Below are positions 8,347 through 16,607 of a stretch of DNA of 24,144 nt, one piece after another. Positions within the stretch are counted from its first letter, which is position 1, and each line of letters opens with the position of its first letter. The notes under the pieces are model-generated. The model worked only from the letters and a program-made list of their open reading frames with translations. It made no database searches and was not told the DNA's origin. The stretch is from Butyriboletus loyo (lineage: Eukaryota > Basidiomycota > Agaricomycetes > Boletales > Boletaceae). The position numbers were made by a program, and so were the translations under genes. The stretch covers positions 1 through 24,144 of the forward strand of contig JBBPSI010000319.1 in the NCBI GenBank assembly GCA_038093515.1, given 5' to 3'.

Positions 8347-9412
8347 TTAAACCCGACGCGTATTGTCAACGTCTCCCAACGGCTCGAGTCGAATCACCTC
8401 CCATTTGTTCGCGTCCCCTTCCATGACCTGATCCTGTCCCGGGGTGACATCTGTGAATGCCATGGCGGACACGGCAGTATCTTCACTGGTAACGGGTTGC
8501 GACAACACACCAAATCCGGTGTCAACCCCCTGCCAGCGCCCATGAAGGTCACGGTCATACAGCTCTCGCACGCTGATGATGAACCGCGGCATGATAGGGC
8601 ATCTGATTACGTAAGACTGCAACCACAAGACGAGAAGCAAGGCGCCGCTCAGTGAGCCTGAGGCCTCGACGTCGATTATGCTGTTCACATTGTAGAGCAT
8701 ATTTCTAGCAGTTTAGAAGAATACAACTGAGTGGTTAGTTGTCGGACAACCACTCGAGAGTAGGATGTATGGGGGAATGTAATCGTGCCGAACGGGAGAG
8801 AATGGGAATGCGACACGCACACAAAGAAGTAAACCACTCCATCTCTGACGAGTTGGTGCATGTACCGATTAGGCTGCCATTGCTTGGTTGCTTTGTACAT
8901 CTCGATCGACTGCTTCCAGGTTTGGATAACTGCAAGACTCAAAAGCGCAGCACTGAGAATAAATCGCGGGAGTCTGGAATAGATAAAAATCTGGGAGGAA
9001 AATTTGAGGGAGGAAATGCAATACGAGAAATTCAGAAGTTGGACAACTTTGACTGGATAAAAGAGTGCAAGGTGACAAAGGGTCACATTCATAAGATACA
9101 GTGATGCATGGGGTTGAGCTCGAGGCATACCGGAGACGTAGGTACTGGGATTGTCGAAGATTCCTGTAAAGACACAGGAACAAATAACCTGTGTCACATA
9201 GATGAATAAGAGGACCCAAAGAACACATTTGGATCGATTCCACATTGCATACACACGCAGGATCATTACGACTGTAGTGGGAATCAATATCAACGGAACT
9301 TGGAGGGAATTGGCGGGTACAGTAACTTACAGTCAGCGGCATTATAAAATATTTCCAACGCCCAGACAAATACCATGGATAGTATGGTGCCTTTGGAATA
9401 TCCGTGTCTCAT
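8347..9412 (-). CDS. DUF6533-type seven-transmembrane protein, complement(join(8347..8704,8821..9052,9131..9271,9331..9412))
   Basis: Four exons joined by GT-AG introns of 116, 78 and 59 nt restore one phase and give 270 residues. Donors are GTGCGT (8820), GTATGC (9130) and GTAAGT (9330). Acceptors end at 8705, 9053 and 9272, and an AACTAAC branch sits in the 116-nt intron. Spliced motifs include FVMILRVYAMWNRSK, STYVSVKVVQLLNFSYC, AVIQTWKQSIEMYKATKQW, QPNRYMHQLVRDGV and RFIISVRELYDRDL, then a hydrophilic tail with TGFGVLSQ. Hydrophobic stretches fit several membrane helices. These motifs match basidiomycete DUF6533-type integral membrane proteins, whose function is unknown. The start at 9412 (MRHGYSKG) leaves the protein short; the N-terminal DUF6533 part may be an upstream exon or be lost. 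It could be a functional gene or a very recent pseudogene. Confidence 0.65.
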
Positions 9413-9488
9413 GCTGATAGTGTTGCAGGCGATAAATGAATGTGCTTACATCTATGCAACTGTTGTCAATATAGTTTTCAATTGCAAT

Positions 9489-9671
9489 TTAGATGCCTAC
9501 GTCTACACAGAAGGCCGTCATCAATGATGGACAAGGAGCAAAGCAGAAAGGCTCACTCTGACGGGGCCAGGGACAAAGGTAGTACCAACTGTAAACATAT
9601 CTGATCAGCTCAATCGAGCTCCAATACAATTTTGAACATACAAAGCCCAGCAATACTTGATCATCGATCAA
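9489..9671 (-). other. Possible N-terminal DUF6533 exon remnant
   Basis: This minus-strand frame reads DDQVLLGFVCSKLYWSSIEL and then IRYVYSWYYL. It resembles the DUF6533 pattern of an acidic E/D-x-V stretch, S-K-x-x-W, then R-Y. It has no ATG start and does not splice cleanly to the exon ending at 9331. If real, it explains the short N-terminus of the 7TM model. Confidence 0.3.
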
Positions 9672-9700
9672 CCATTAGTTGTGTAACTTTCTATGCTTCG

Positions 9701-10285
9701 ACGTACATAGTGGAACAAAGCCCGAAATAACGAACCTACAGAACCGTGAATTTAGAATGTACAATGAGGTTCCCTGAACCTTTACACCCACCAGAACAAA
9801 CATTGTAGAGACCCGGGACCAAGGTCTGAGCTGTAAGACTGTCAGGGACCTATCTCGCTCGATAATTGTTGTTTCCTTACCCATATATAGTCTACCTTTG
9901 AATATTGTCAGCCCACAGAAATGATGCACAGAGTGAAATAACATGCCTCTCTTGAAAAGGTGAGGACTATAGTTGTGGCGTTGCGATGCTCACTTTAGCG
10001 TGAAAAAGATAGCGTATGGACTGTCAGCATCACTCACAATAATCGTGTACAACAGCAGTAACGAGAGCAACTGCGCTGGTCTATAAGATTAATCGTTGAC
10101 AGAAGGTATGAGCAAGCGCACGGGATACATAGTTATTCGTCCGGAGAAACTCCAAAGCAGACTGCAGGTCGGAGGACATGGGAAAGATTCAGAGTCGAAG
10201 AGAGGAATTTTCCAGTGATTCAGTGATGAGTTCCACTGGCAGTTATATCACCTATCCGGTGTATTGAATATTTGCTTCGAGATAA
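9701..10285. repeat. Upstream flank of the 7TM gene, duplicated at 12952-13490
   Basis: No coding frame is supported on either strand. Conservation with the second copy is nucleotide-level with scattered substitutions, as expected of duplicated promoter or intergenic sequence. Alignment blocks include CAGTRACGAGAGCAACTGCG and CTCCAAAGCAGACTGCAGGT. Confidence 0.7.
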
Positions 10286-10656
10286 GTTTACAACAACAAG
10301 TGATGTTTGATCCTTGGAAGTTCGACAAACATGCGATGCACAATGGTGGGTGGGTGATAATGGTAGGCAGTGCAAGAGCGTCTTCGTTGCTGTGCAGAGA
10401 GCAGGGTCTTCGTGTATGAAGCACAATAAATTTTCGCTCGTGCCTTATAACCCCTTTTGCTTGCTTTGGCGCTTCTACCATGCCCGCATTCAGCTGAACT
10501 TACGAATGGCATCACAGTGGCCGCCTACTTCTGCCTATCAACACACATTAAATTCCTTATTTCACTGAGCTTGACTTGAAGATGGAGCAATTATTTCATC
10601 GTAGAATCATTCTACATCTACCTACCTGTGAGTTTGGGGTAATAGCATGGCAACTC
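10286..10656. other. No gene recognised
   Basis: Several minus-strand frames (10220-10515) overlap in different phases with no motif. Similarity to copy C has ended. The stretch leads into the left arm of the foldback element. Confidence 0.35.
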
Positions 10657-10877
10657 AGAGCCAGTTCGGTATGCTCAGACAGTAGGTAGCCGTAATAGTA
10701 GGGACTTGGCCGAAATAGTAGGAGTGCAAGCGGCAGCTGCAACTGAATGCTCGGAGCCTGAACCTTCACATGGCTGCGGGATGGTATCAATGCCGCAAAG
10801 TCGCTTGCACTCCTACTATTTCGGCTAAGTCCCTACTATTACGGCTACCTACTGTCGGAGCATACCGAACTGGCTCT
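10657..10877. mobile_element. Foldback/MITE-like element with 76-bp terminal inverted repeats
   Basis: Arms at 10657-10732 and 10802-10877 are inverted complements over 76 bp with two mismatches and no indels. They enclose a 69-bp loop. The termini are AGAGCCAGTTCGG and CCGAACTGGCTCT. Each arm carries two copies of a roughly 20-bp subrepeat (GCCGTAATAGTAGG and GCCGAAATAGTAGG). There is no coding capacity, and no clear target-site duplication is visible beside the arms. Size and structure fit a non-autonomous DNA-transposon derivative whose transposase would be elsewhere. It sits inside the B module, between its 7TM gene and its kinase-like relic. The low divergence of the arms points to recent insertion or gene conversion. 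Confidence 0.85.
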
Positions 10878-11195
10878 AAAATTTTGGTGATGACGCGAAC
10901 CAGCAGCGCCTTACCAAAGTACTCACCCTCATCCGGAAGTGGCGCCGAGGACCCTGGTTGCTTCTGCCAACAGTGATTGGAGCCCTGAAGCGGCGTCGGG
11001 TGACCCTTACCCATCTAGCGAGCACATTCCAGGGACGGATACCGCAGTCGTCTGATTCAGAGGGCTGTCACAATTGCTTCGGTTGCCACATGGGATCAAG
11101 AACCCGTCCAAGTCAAAATGCCAGATCATCGGGCCAACGACCTTACGTATCCTCTTCCCCATCTGGGAAGGTGATGATAAACGTGTGGAGGGCGG
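10878..11195. other. No gene recognised
   Basis: Between the foldback element and the dispersed block at 11196. Short frames only; probably decayed module sequence. Confidence 0.35.
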
Positions 11196-11236
11196 GAATG
11201 GATGCGATGCACATGTATAGCTTGCGCATAGAGCGA
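11196..11236 (-). repeat. Dispersed ~36-nt block, copy 2 of 3
   Basis: The minus strand reads ATGCGCAAGCTATACATG and then CATCGCATCC, matching blocks at 4780-4815 and 15727-15760. One phase reads RKLYMCIAS, which could be a decayed LRVYAMW-type 7TM segment. Confidence 0.4.
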
Positions 11237-11317
11237 GAAAGGGCTATATCTCGTTGGGCATGCGGCCACATGCAGATTACAGTCAAAACGACGCTGAAAG
11301 CCAACTTGCGCGAACAA

Positions 11318-11362
11318 GGAGTGGGCGGGGCCTACGCACGTGGCCGCTTGGATCCAACCTAA
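11318..11362 (-). repeat. GC-rich block shared with 4913-4970
   Basis: The minus strand has GGTTGGATCCAAGC followed by GGCCCCGCCCACTCC, in the same order as near 4920. In both places a dispersed ~36-nt block lies roughly 80-100 nt further downstream on the minus strand, so the two loci share a longer ancestral segment. Confidence 0.45.
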
Positions 11363-11464
11363 ATCCTCTCATCAAGTGTCGGTGCCCACACCCACCTCAA
11401 TCCTAGACTAGACCCGTGCACCTGACCCGACGACACGAAATGCGGTGGCGAACTTAGCACTATA

Positions 11465-11690
11465 CATGCCAACCTGCAGGGAGCCCGCGCTGGATTAGTA
11501 TAATTATCTGTCGGAAGAAGGCCTTTGTGAGAGGTGAGAGCGAGAGCGAAACCCCGCCCCAGGTGTTCCCTCGCATGGGGAGGCCTGCAAAGAGTAAATG
11601 CCTGCCTGACCCAAAGGTGGATACAGTTGTAAAAAGAGTAACCCTTGGCTGCACGAACGAATATATCGACTGCGCACGACGAGCTCTTGT
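11465..11690 (-). pseudogene. Protein-kinase-like N-lobe relic (module B)
   Basis: Inside a 148-codon minus-strand frame (11906-11460), the residues RVTLFTTVSTFGSGRHLLF align with RVTPFTTASGPFILGSGGN in the module D relic. DNA similarity continues through AGGCCTTCTTCCGACAGATA versus AGGTCGTCTTCGACAGATA. The glycine loop is worn down to FGSGR and no VAVK lysine motif is readable. The frame is open but catalytic loop and DFG regions are absent. I infer a decayed fungal kinase N-terminus; independent identification is weak. Confidence 0.4.
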
Positions 11691-11906
11691 TCTTGGATAA
11701 CGGTCTACTGTACCATAAAATTGACCATTAGAGATGCTCAAAGCGCCCGAGGAGGCGATGCAAATAAAAACAGCTGGAAATGGCGTTAACATGGCGTTAA
11801 GGGCTGGATGCGGGTAACAAGAAATGGAAGAAAACCGATCACACGGAAAACCATCACGTGATAACTGGCCAATGACAGACATGCGCAGTTTATCGAGCAT
11901 GCCCAC

Positions 11907-12546
11907 TGTACCTGAATCATTAGTCGAACAAAGCCTGAACTGGTGTCATCCATGCAGCTAGTCAACACAGATATTTATTTTTTCTTCTCCTCCCCCTCGC
12001 TACTAAGCCTTACTTTCAGCGATAAGTAAACATGCTCTCTTTGACCTGCAAGGCGACGAGCGCCATCTTTAGCACAAACTCCCTCTTCAATCCGGAATGA
12101 CCTCTCACCTGCTTCTACGCAAGGACCGTCAGGGGAAATGTTACGAGCCCCAGGCTGGGTGTTATAATCTCCAAGTCGTCTGGGAGAGGTTCACTCAGCC
12201 CGACTTCAGCAACGTGAGGCATGTACATAAGCAACGGTTCGTGCTGCACTCCAATCGATGTTGCAACTGACAGCTACCCCGGATTTCCCATACTAATTGT
12301 GTATCGCCATGCCCCCAGTACGTTATATCCTTGCCAGGGATTGTTGGCCCAACCTGTCGTCGCGTTCTTGAGCATTTTTTGATTCCGGCTTGCAATATCA
12401 CAGGTCCACGCACCAGTCGACTGACTTGCAATACGGCCTTACTTGACGCCCAGTATTGACGTTCGAGACTCCCACCAATGGGGTAAACCAGGCAGCGAAT
12501 ACGAGACGGAGAGTGCACTGAAAACATTATCCGAAAATTATGCACA
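11907..12546. other. No gene recognised; one minus-strand frame
   Basis: The minus-strand frame 12545-12195 (116 codons) lies downstream of the copy C relic. It contains TRRQVGPTIPGKDITYWGHG but no motif I know. It could be chance or a decayed exon. Confidence 0.3.
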
Positions 12547-12950
12547 TTGAGCTGAGAAGGCGAGCCGTGTGCATAGGTGGGTTAGGTATCTGATTCAGCA
12601 CTCACAGTACCATAATTCCCTACGATTCACCATTCCACCAGCGCTAGTGCTAGTCCCCTATTTCTACCCAAAATCCTCATTCAAACCTCACGCGTATCGT
12701 CTCCTAACGGTTCGAGTTTGAATCGCAGGCGATTCGTTCGTGTCCCCTTCCACGACCTCATCCTGTCCCGGGGTAAATGTAATCGCAGATTAAGCAGCAT
12801 CTGCATCTTCACTGGAAATGGTTTGCGACAACACACCGAATCCGCTGTCACATTGTGGAGCGTATTTCTAGCAGTTCAGAATAAAATCACTAAGTGGTCA
12901 GTTGTCGGGCAAGCACTCGAGAGTAGGATGTATAGCGGAATGTAATCATG
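12547..12950 (-). pseudogene. DUF6533-type 7TM relic (copy C), internally deleted
   Basis: It aligns with the last exon, last intron and 3' flank of the gene at 8347-9412. Shared DNA includes CCACCAGCGCTAG-type flank, GTCCCCTTCCACGACCT, TGCGACAACACACC and TTTCTAGCAGTT. Two deletions relative to copy B are clear. About 160 bp of last exon are missing (copy B about 8525-8685). About 910 bp holding the other exons are missing too (copy B about 8791-9700). No functional protein is possible. The plus-strand frame at 12718 (FVRVPFHDLILSRG) is antisense. Confidence 0.7.
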
Positions 12951-12951
12951 A

Positions 12952-13490
12952 CCGTACATAGTGGAACAAAGACCGACATAACGACCCTATAGAGGTGTGA
13001 ATTTAGAATGTACAATATGGTTCCCTGAACTTTTATACGCACCAGAACAAAGGTTGTAGAGACCCGAGTCCAGGGTCTTCACTGTATCGGACTGTCAGGG
13101 ACCGAAAATGGTTGCTTCCTTACCCATACATAGTCCACCTTTGAATATTGTCAGCCCACAGATATGGTGCAGAGTGAAATAACATGCCTCTCTCGAAAAG
13201 GTGAGGACTGCAGTGGTGGGGTTGGAATGCTCAGTTCAGTGTGAAAAGGATAGCATGTGCACAAGCATCACTCATGGCAATAATCGTACATAACAGCAGT
13301 GACGAGAGCAACTGCGCTGGTGTATAAGATTAATTATTGAAGGAAGTTATGAGCAACCTCACCAGATAAATAGTTATTCATCTGGAAAAACTCCAAAGCA
13401 GACTGCAGGTCAGAGGACATGAGAAAGACTCAGAATCGAATAGAGGGATGTTTTCCTATCTGCTGTATTGAAGTTTGCTTCGGGACAAGT
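12952..13490. repeat. Segmental duplication, copy C upstream flank
   Basis: Matches 9701-10285, starting exactly after the second deletion junction (CGTACATAGTGGAACAAAG). No coding frame is supported. Confidence 0.75.
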
Positions 13491-14179
13491 AACGAGCAAT
13501 ATATGATCCGATCCATTTTTTTCTTGAATCCATTTCTGAAGGTCCCTTGTGGGGTAATTGAACGTTCGTAGTTTTCATGATCAGATGCTATAACCTCCGA
13601 CCGCAACAAACCTTGAAACTGTTGCCAACACTTAAAGTAGGTCTATCATTCAGAGCAACAAAATATTTGTGCTATTCATTCATTTCACGGCGCTACAGCG
13701 GATCAAAAAGCATGACAGGGACGTCTTTCATCGCTGGCATTTTCAACACCGAACCCGATCAATCGATCACGATCATCACGATGGGCGTCATGGCATTGAG
13801 TGGGCCGGCATTCTGTGATAATGGGCGGCGCTGCACGGCATGTAGATCTCGAGAATCCCCTTGGATTTGCAGTAGCAGTCAAATTTAATGTTTGAACAGA
13901 CACTCGTGACGGTGCAAGTGGATGCTTGCCCACCTTTGCGTGAAGTCGGAAGATCACGACCACCCACTGCTACCGCAGAGATGGTGCAATTGATGGTGCG
14001 CCCACCCTCGTTGACAAAGCTTAATGGAAATAAGCCGCATCGTGCTTAGTACACATCTTCGTCGTCGATGACCACCTGAACCGCGCTCTCCACCCCCTCC
14101 AGCGGAAAGATCGGAAGTTAGGTTGTGGACGGAGTCTGGGGTGACGTGTGGATATAGGATCGGATCTGAACTCGAACAC
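13491..14179. other. No gene recognised; possible decayed minus-strand exon
   Basis: On the minus strand, stretches such as AVQVVIDDEDVY and INCTISAVAVGGRDLPTSRK read like protein but are broken by stops. They lie downstream of the QxW-like frame at 14180-14350 and may be its decayed continuation. The listed frames at 13577-13963 overlap in opposite directions and show no motif. Confidence 0.25.
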
Positions 14180-14350
14180 CTAGGAATGTGGCCCACCAAT
14201 GGCAAGGTGAGCACCATTTCTGCGCCTACTGTATATCTTGCTCGATCGTGCACTTTCGATGGGGTGCCTTGATGGCGTGACAGTGTAGTACCCTGGTACC
14301 CCGACAAAGTCCCACCTCTGGCCACCTTGGATTGTCTGATTGGTGGACAT
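14180..14350 (-). pseudogene. Possible beta-trefoil (ricin-B/QxW-like) fragment with TATA box
   Basis: From the minus-strand ATG at 14350 the frame reads GGQRWDFVGVPGYYTV within its first 25 codons. This resembles the QxW-x-F...YY motif of ricin-B-type beta-trefoil lectins and fungal trefoil protease inhibitors. A TATAAAG lies at 14387-14381, 31 bp upstream of the ATG. The frame ends after 56 residues. Only one motif repeat is seen, so this is a weak assignment. Confidence 0.3.
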
Positions 14351-14380
14351 CACAAGGACATCACCGTTGGGCACAGAGCG

Positions 14381-14387
14381 CTTTATA
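14381..14387 (-). promoter_or_regulatory. TATA box upstream of the QxW-like frame
   Basis: TATAAAG on the minus strand, 31 bp before the ATG at 14350. Supportive only if that frame is real. Confidence 0.3.
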
Positions 14388-14588
14388 TGATGGAGGTGGA
14401 TGAAAGGGCTGGGGTGAAAGAAAGATTGTATTCTTACGGAGTACGGAATTATGGCTGGTTCATCCGCGGCAGGGAATGATAGCCATGTATTGTCAGAAGT
14501 CCGCTAAGATGATGGTCAATGCGCGCGAAAGAGGCACAAGAGGGACGGGAAAGTGGAATTCATGTATCATGCTCCCAGGACTGGTCGC

Positions 14589-14867
14589 CTATCCGTCCAA
14601 GTACAAGAGACTCACGGGTACCCCATCCGCACGGAACACAAATATGATCGAAACGCCAGAGGAAACGCCCCAGGGGAGACGGTTAGGTCGTGAACGAACT
14701 TTTTTGCGCAGGTGATCTGGGAACAGACAAATGGGGAAGTCCACATTCATAGGAACAGGTTCAGCACGAATTGGGGAAGAAACGGGATGGAGGTGTCGGC
14801 GAGGAAAGGCGCGAACATGTCGTCGGACATGTCGCGCCCACTGTAGAAGGAGGACAAGTAGAGTCAC
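14589..14867 (-). pseudogene. Kinase-like N-terminal relic (module C)
   Basis: The minus-strand frame contains PDHLRKKVRSRPNRLPWGVS. This aligns with IPNHLRGQFVRDLHGRVTPF in module D. The DNA shares CCCARATCACCTGCG followed by TTCGTNC and GACCT. Similarity fades before any glycine loop, so the kinase label depends on the module D copy. No downstream catalytic motifs exist. Confidence 0.3.
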
Positions 14868-15115
14868 TGGTTAGATAGCGCAATGATGGAGTCACGTGAT
14901 AATAGGGCCATTCAAGGATTAAGGTTCGCGTTGTGTATCGGCCCCATGCTCGAACTCAACCTGATGGAAATCACAGAAGAAAACAACCTTGATTCAACTC
15001 AGTAGACCCATCGTATCATGGCTGATGACATCGATGAAGCCATGGAGCAGTGTTGTGTAGCCTAACTGTCGCAGATTTTTTTTTCTCTTCCGTTGGAAAT
15101 TCTTTTCAGTTACAG
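14868..15115. other. No gene recognised
   Basis: Sequence between the module C kinase-like relic and the end of the copy D 7TM relic. It includes a nine-T run near 15076. Nothing else is supportable. Confidence 0.3.
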
Positions 15116-15705
15116 CTAAGCGTACCCTCCAATAACATGTCTGAAACACGCTCTTCGATCCCCGACAAGTAGTGTATCTCCTACGTTGTATTGAGAGTTC
15201 AAAGACGAGGCACATGCATAGGTGAAGTAAATATTCGAGCATTCAAAGGTACCACTATTCATCAATGAATCGAGGCGTATAGTCGTCAAATAAAACATAT
15301 TCGGGAGGATCGCCGCAGTAGTGTTTACTGTAGACACGTTGCCGAGCACAGCAGTGATGTTGAAAAGCACGACCCTAGACATCCATGGTTAGTTTTTCTG
15401 CAAATACTCGAGAGCGAGAATATGATAGTGACGAATGACAATGAGAGAGAGGCAAAAGCGAGACGTACACGAGGAAGTTCAGAATCCCATCGCTCACAAA
15501 TTGTTGTATGTAGCGATTAGGTTGCCACTGCTTGCCAGCGGTCGCTTTGCACATTCGAACCGACTGTTTCGGGGTTTGGATGACAGCGAGAACCAAAATT
15601 ATGGCAGCGAAGCGAAAATGAATCGCGGGATTTTACCATACGGGTCATGCTTGGGTGAGATGTTGCTAATCGAGAAACTGCAAATAGAGAAATCGAGGAG
15701 TTGAA
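15116..15705 (-). pseudogene. DUF6533-type 7TM relic (copy D), frameshifted, with one intact intron
   Basis: The upstream exon (about 15705-15469) encodes VQLLDFSIC, then IPRFIFASL, then LAVIQTPKQSVRMCKAT and QWQPNRYIQQFVSDGI. The IPRFI part and the LAVIQT part are in different phases, so there is a frameshift near 15610. A 94-nt intron follows: donor GTACGT at 15468, branch AACTAAC, acceptor CTAG ending at 15375. The last exon reads VVLFNITAVLGNV and TTAAILPNMFYLTTIRL and stops at 15116, without the RFIISVRELYDRD tail of copy B. The 3' flank TTGAGAGTTCAAAGACGAGG lies inside this reading frame, so the tail was lost by deletion. It is clearly a pseudogene. Confidence 0.7.
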
Positions 15706-15726
15706 CTCTTGTCTAAAGACCAGAGT

Positions 15727-15760
15727 ATCGATGCGATGGAATGTATAGCTTGCACACAGC
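15727..15760 (-). repeat. Dispersed ~36-nt block, copy 3 of 3
   Basis: The minus strand has GTGTGCAAGCTATACATTCC and then ATCGCATCG, directly upstream of the copy D exon encoding VQLLDFSIC. This position supports an origin from a 7TM exon or intron. Confidence 0.4.
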
Positions 15761-15979
15761 GATCAACATACGCGAAAGTAAGGAAGGACGACGGAATGTG
15801 GTGGGGCGACGGGACTTACTCACCCGTGTATGTGAACTGACAACCCTAAATGCTGCGATAAATTCAGTAGATACACGCCGATCTCGCAAGTCGTGTCATT
15901 GTCGGCCCCCCACTGAGGAACTCCAGATGGATAGACGAACAACGGGACGAACCAGAGAGCCTGCGCTTGACCAGCATGG

Positions 15980-16180
15980 CTATCTGTCGAAGACGACCTT
16001 CGCGAGCGAGACCTCGATCAACAATGTTCGGGCCCATTTGCAGAGGGACGTCAACAGTAAATTCCCACCTGACCCGAGTATGAATGGACCGGAAGCTGTT
16101 GTGAAGGGAGTCACTCTGCCATGAAGGTCTCGGACGAATTGCCCCCGCAGGTGATTTGGGATCGTGCAGATTCGGCGGGG
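15980..16180 (-). pseudogene. Protein-kinase-like N-lobe relic (module D)
   Basis: The minus-strand frame (16357-15980) reads HLRGQFVRDLHGRVTPF, then TTASGPFILGSGGNLLL, then CKWARTLLIEVSLAKVVFDR. The order fits a fungal kinase N-lobe: a lead strand, a glycine loop (GSGGN), a CKW strand, and a beta-3 strand where SLAKVV replaces VAVKV. Many Boletales kinases begin with this pattern. The frame stops right after VVFDR and later motifs (HRD, DFG) are not found. It lies upstream, on the same strand, of the copy D 7TM relic, mirroring module B. Inferred pseudogene. Confidence 0.45.
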
Positions 16181-16607
16181 AATGGCCAGAAGGGGAAGGA
16201 ACGACGGATGAAAGGGTGGGATAGAAATGGCGTGGCGACGCATTGGGGAGCTCAAACGAAAATGGCTGGAGGTGACCAACGGAAATGGGGCTGAGGGGAC
16301 ATGCATCAGGATGGAGACTAATGGGTTCGACGAATACTCACGGATGACGGAAAGCATCGTATGTTTTCGTCGTCCGTCGCTGACACTGGCCCATCGCTGT
16401 TATAGCATGTCGTGAATGCGCGATACGGTACATACAAGCCTAAGCAGAGGGATCTTGACTCTTGAGGAGTGGGGAGACCGTCCGGGTTGTAAACCCAATA
16501 GTTGCCTCGGAAAAAGCCGCTGCTGGTGAAGTTTTTCCAGCCACTTTCTAAGTATGACAACGTCCAATTTCATTCCCGGGTATGATCTACAACAAACGTT
16601 TTTCATG
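16181..16607. other. No gene recognised
   Basis: Short overlapping frames only. This lies between the kinase-like relic and the TPR relic. Confidence 0.3.

Larger units (their letters stand above)
8204..10285 (-). repeat. Segmental duplication, copy B (7TM gene plus upstream flank)
   Basis: DNA similarity to 12547-13490 starts at TTGAGCTCAGAAGACGAGG and ends near 10285. Region 9701-10285 matches 12952-13490 closely, for example TTTAGAATGTACAAT and CTTTGAATATTGTCAGCCC. A third copy of the downstream end is at 15190 (TTGAGAGTTCAAAGACGAGG). Copy B is the longest and carries the best-preserved gene. Confidence 0.75.

Noticed and set aside
8869..9369. 166-codon minus-strand ORF
   Set aside because: It is an alternative phase over the 7TM exons and introns, Ser/Cys-rich and without motifs, while the spliced model in another phase restores family motifs.
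10657..10877. CRISPR-like or microRNA-gene reading of the repeats
   Set aside because: There is only one inverted pair with no spacer series, and the host is eukaryotic. A small-RNA role is kept only as a possible consequence of the foldback element.
10596..11014. ORFs overlapping the foldback element
   Set aside because: They run through the inverted arms and share peptides only because the arms are complementary.
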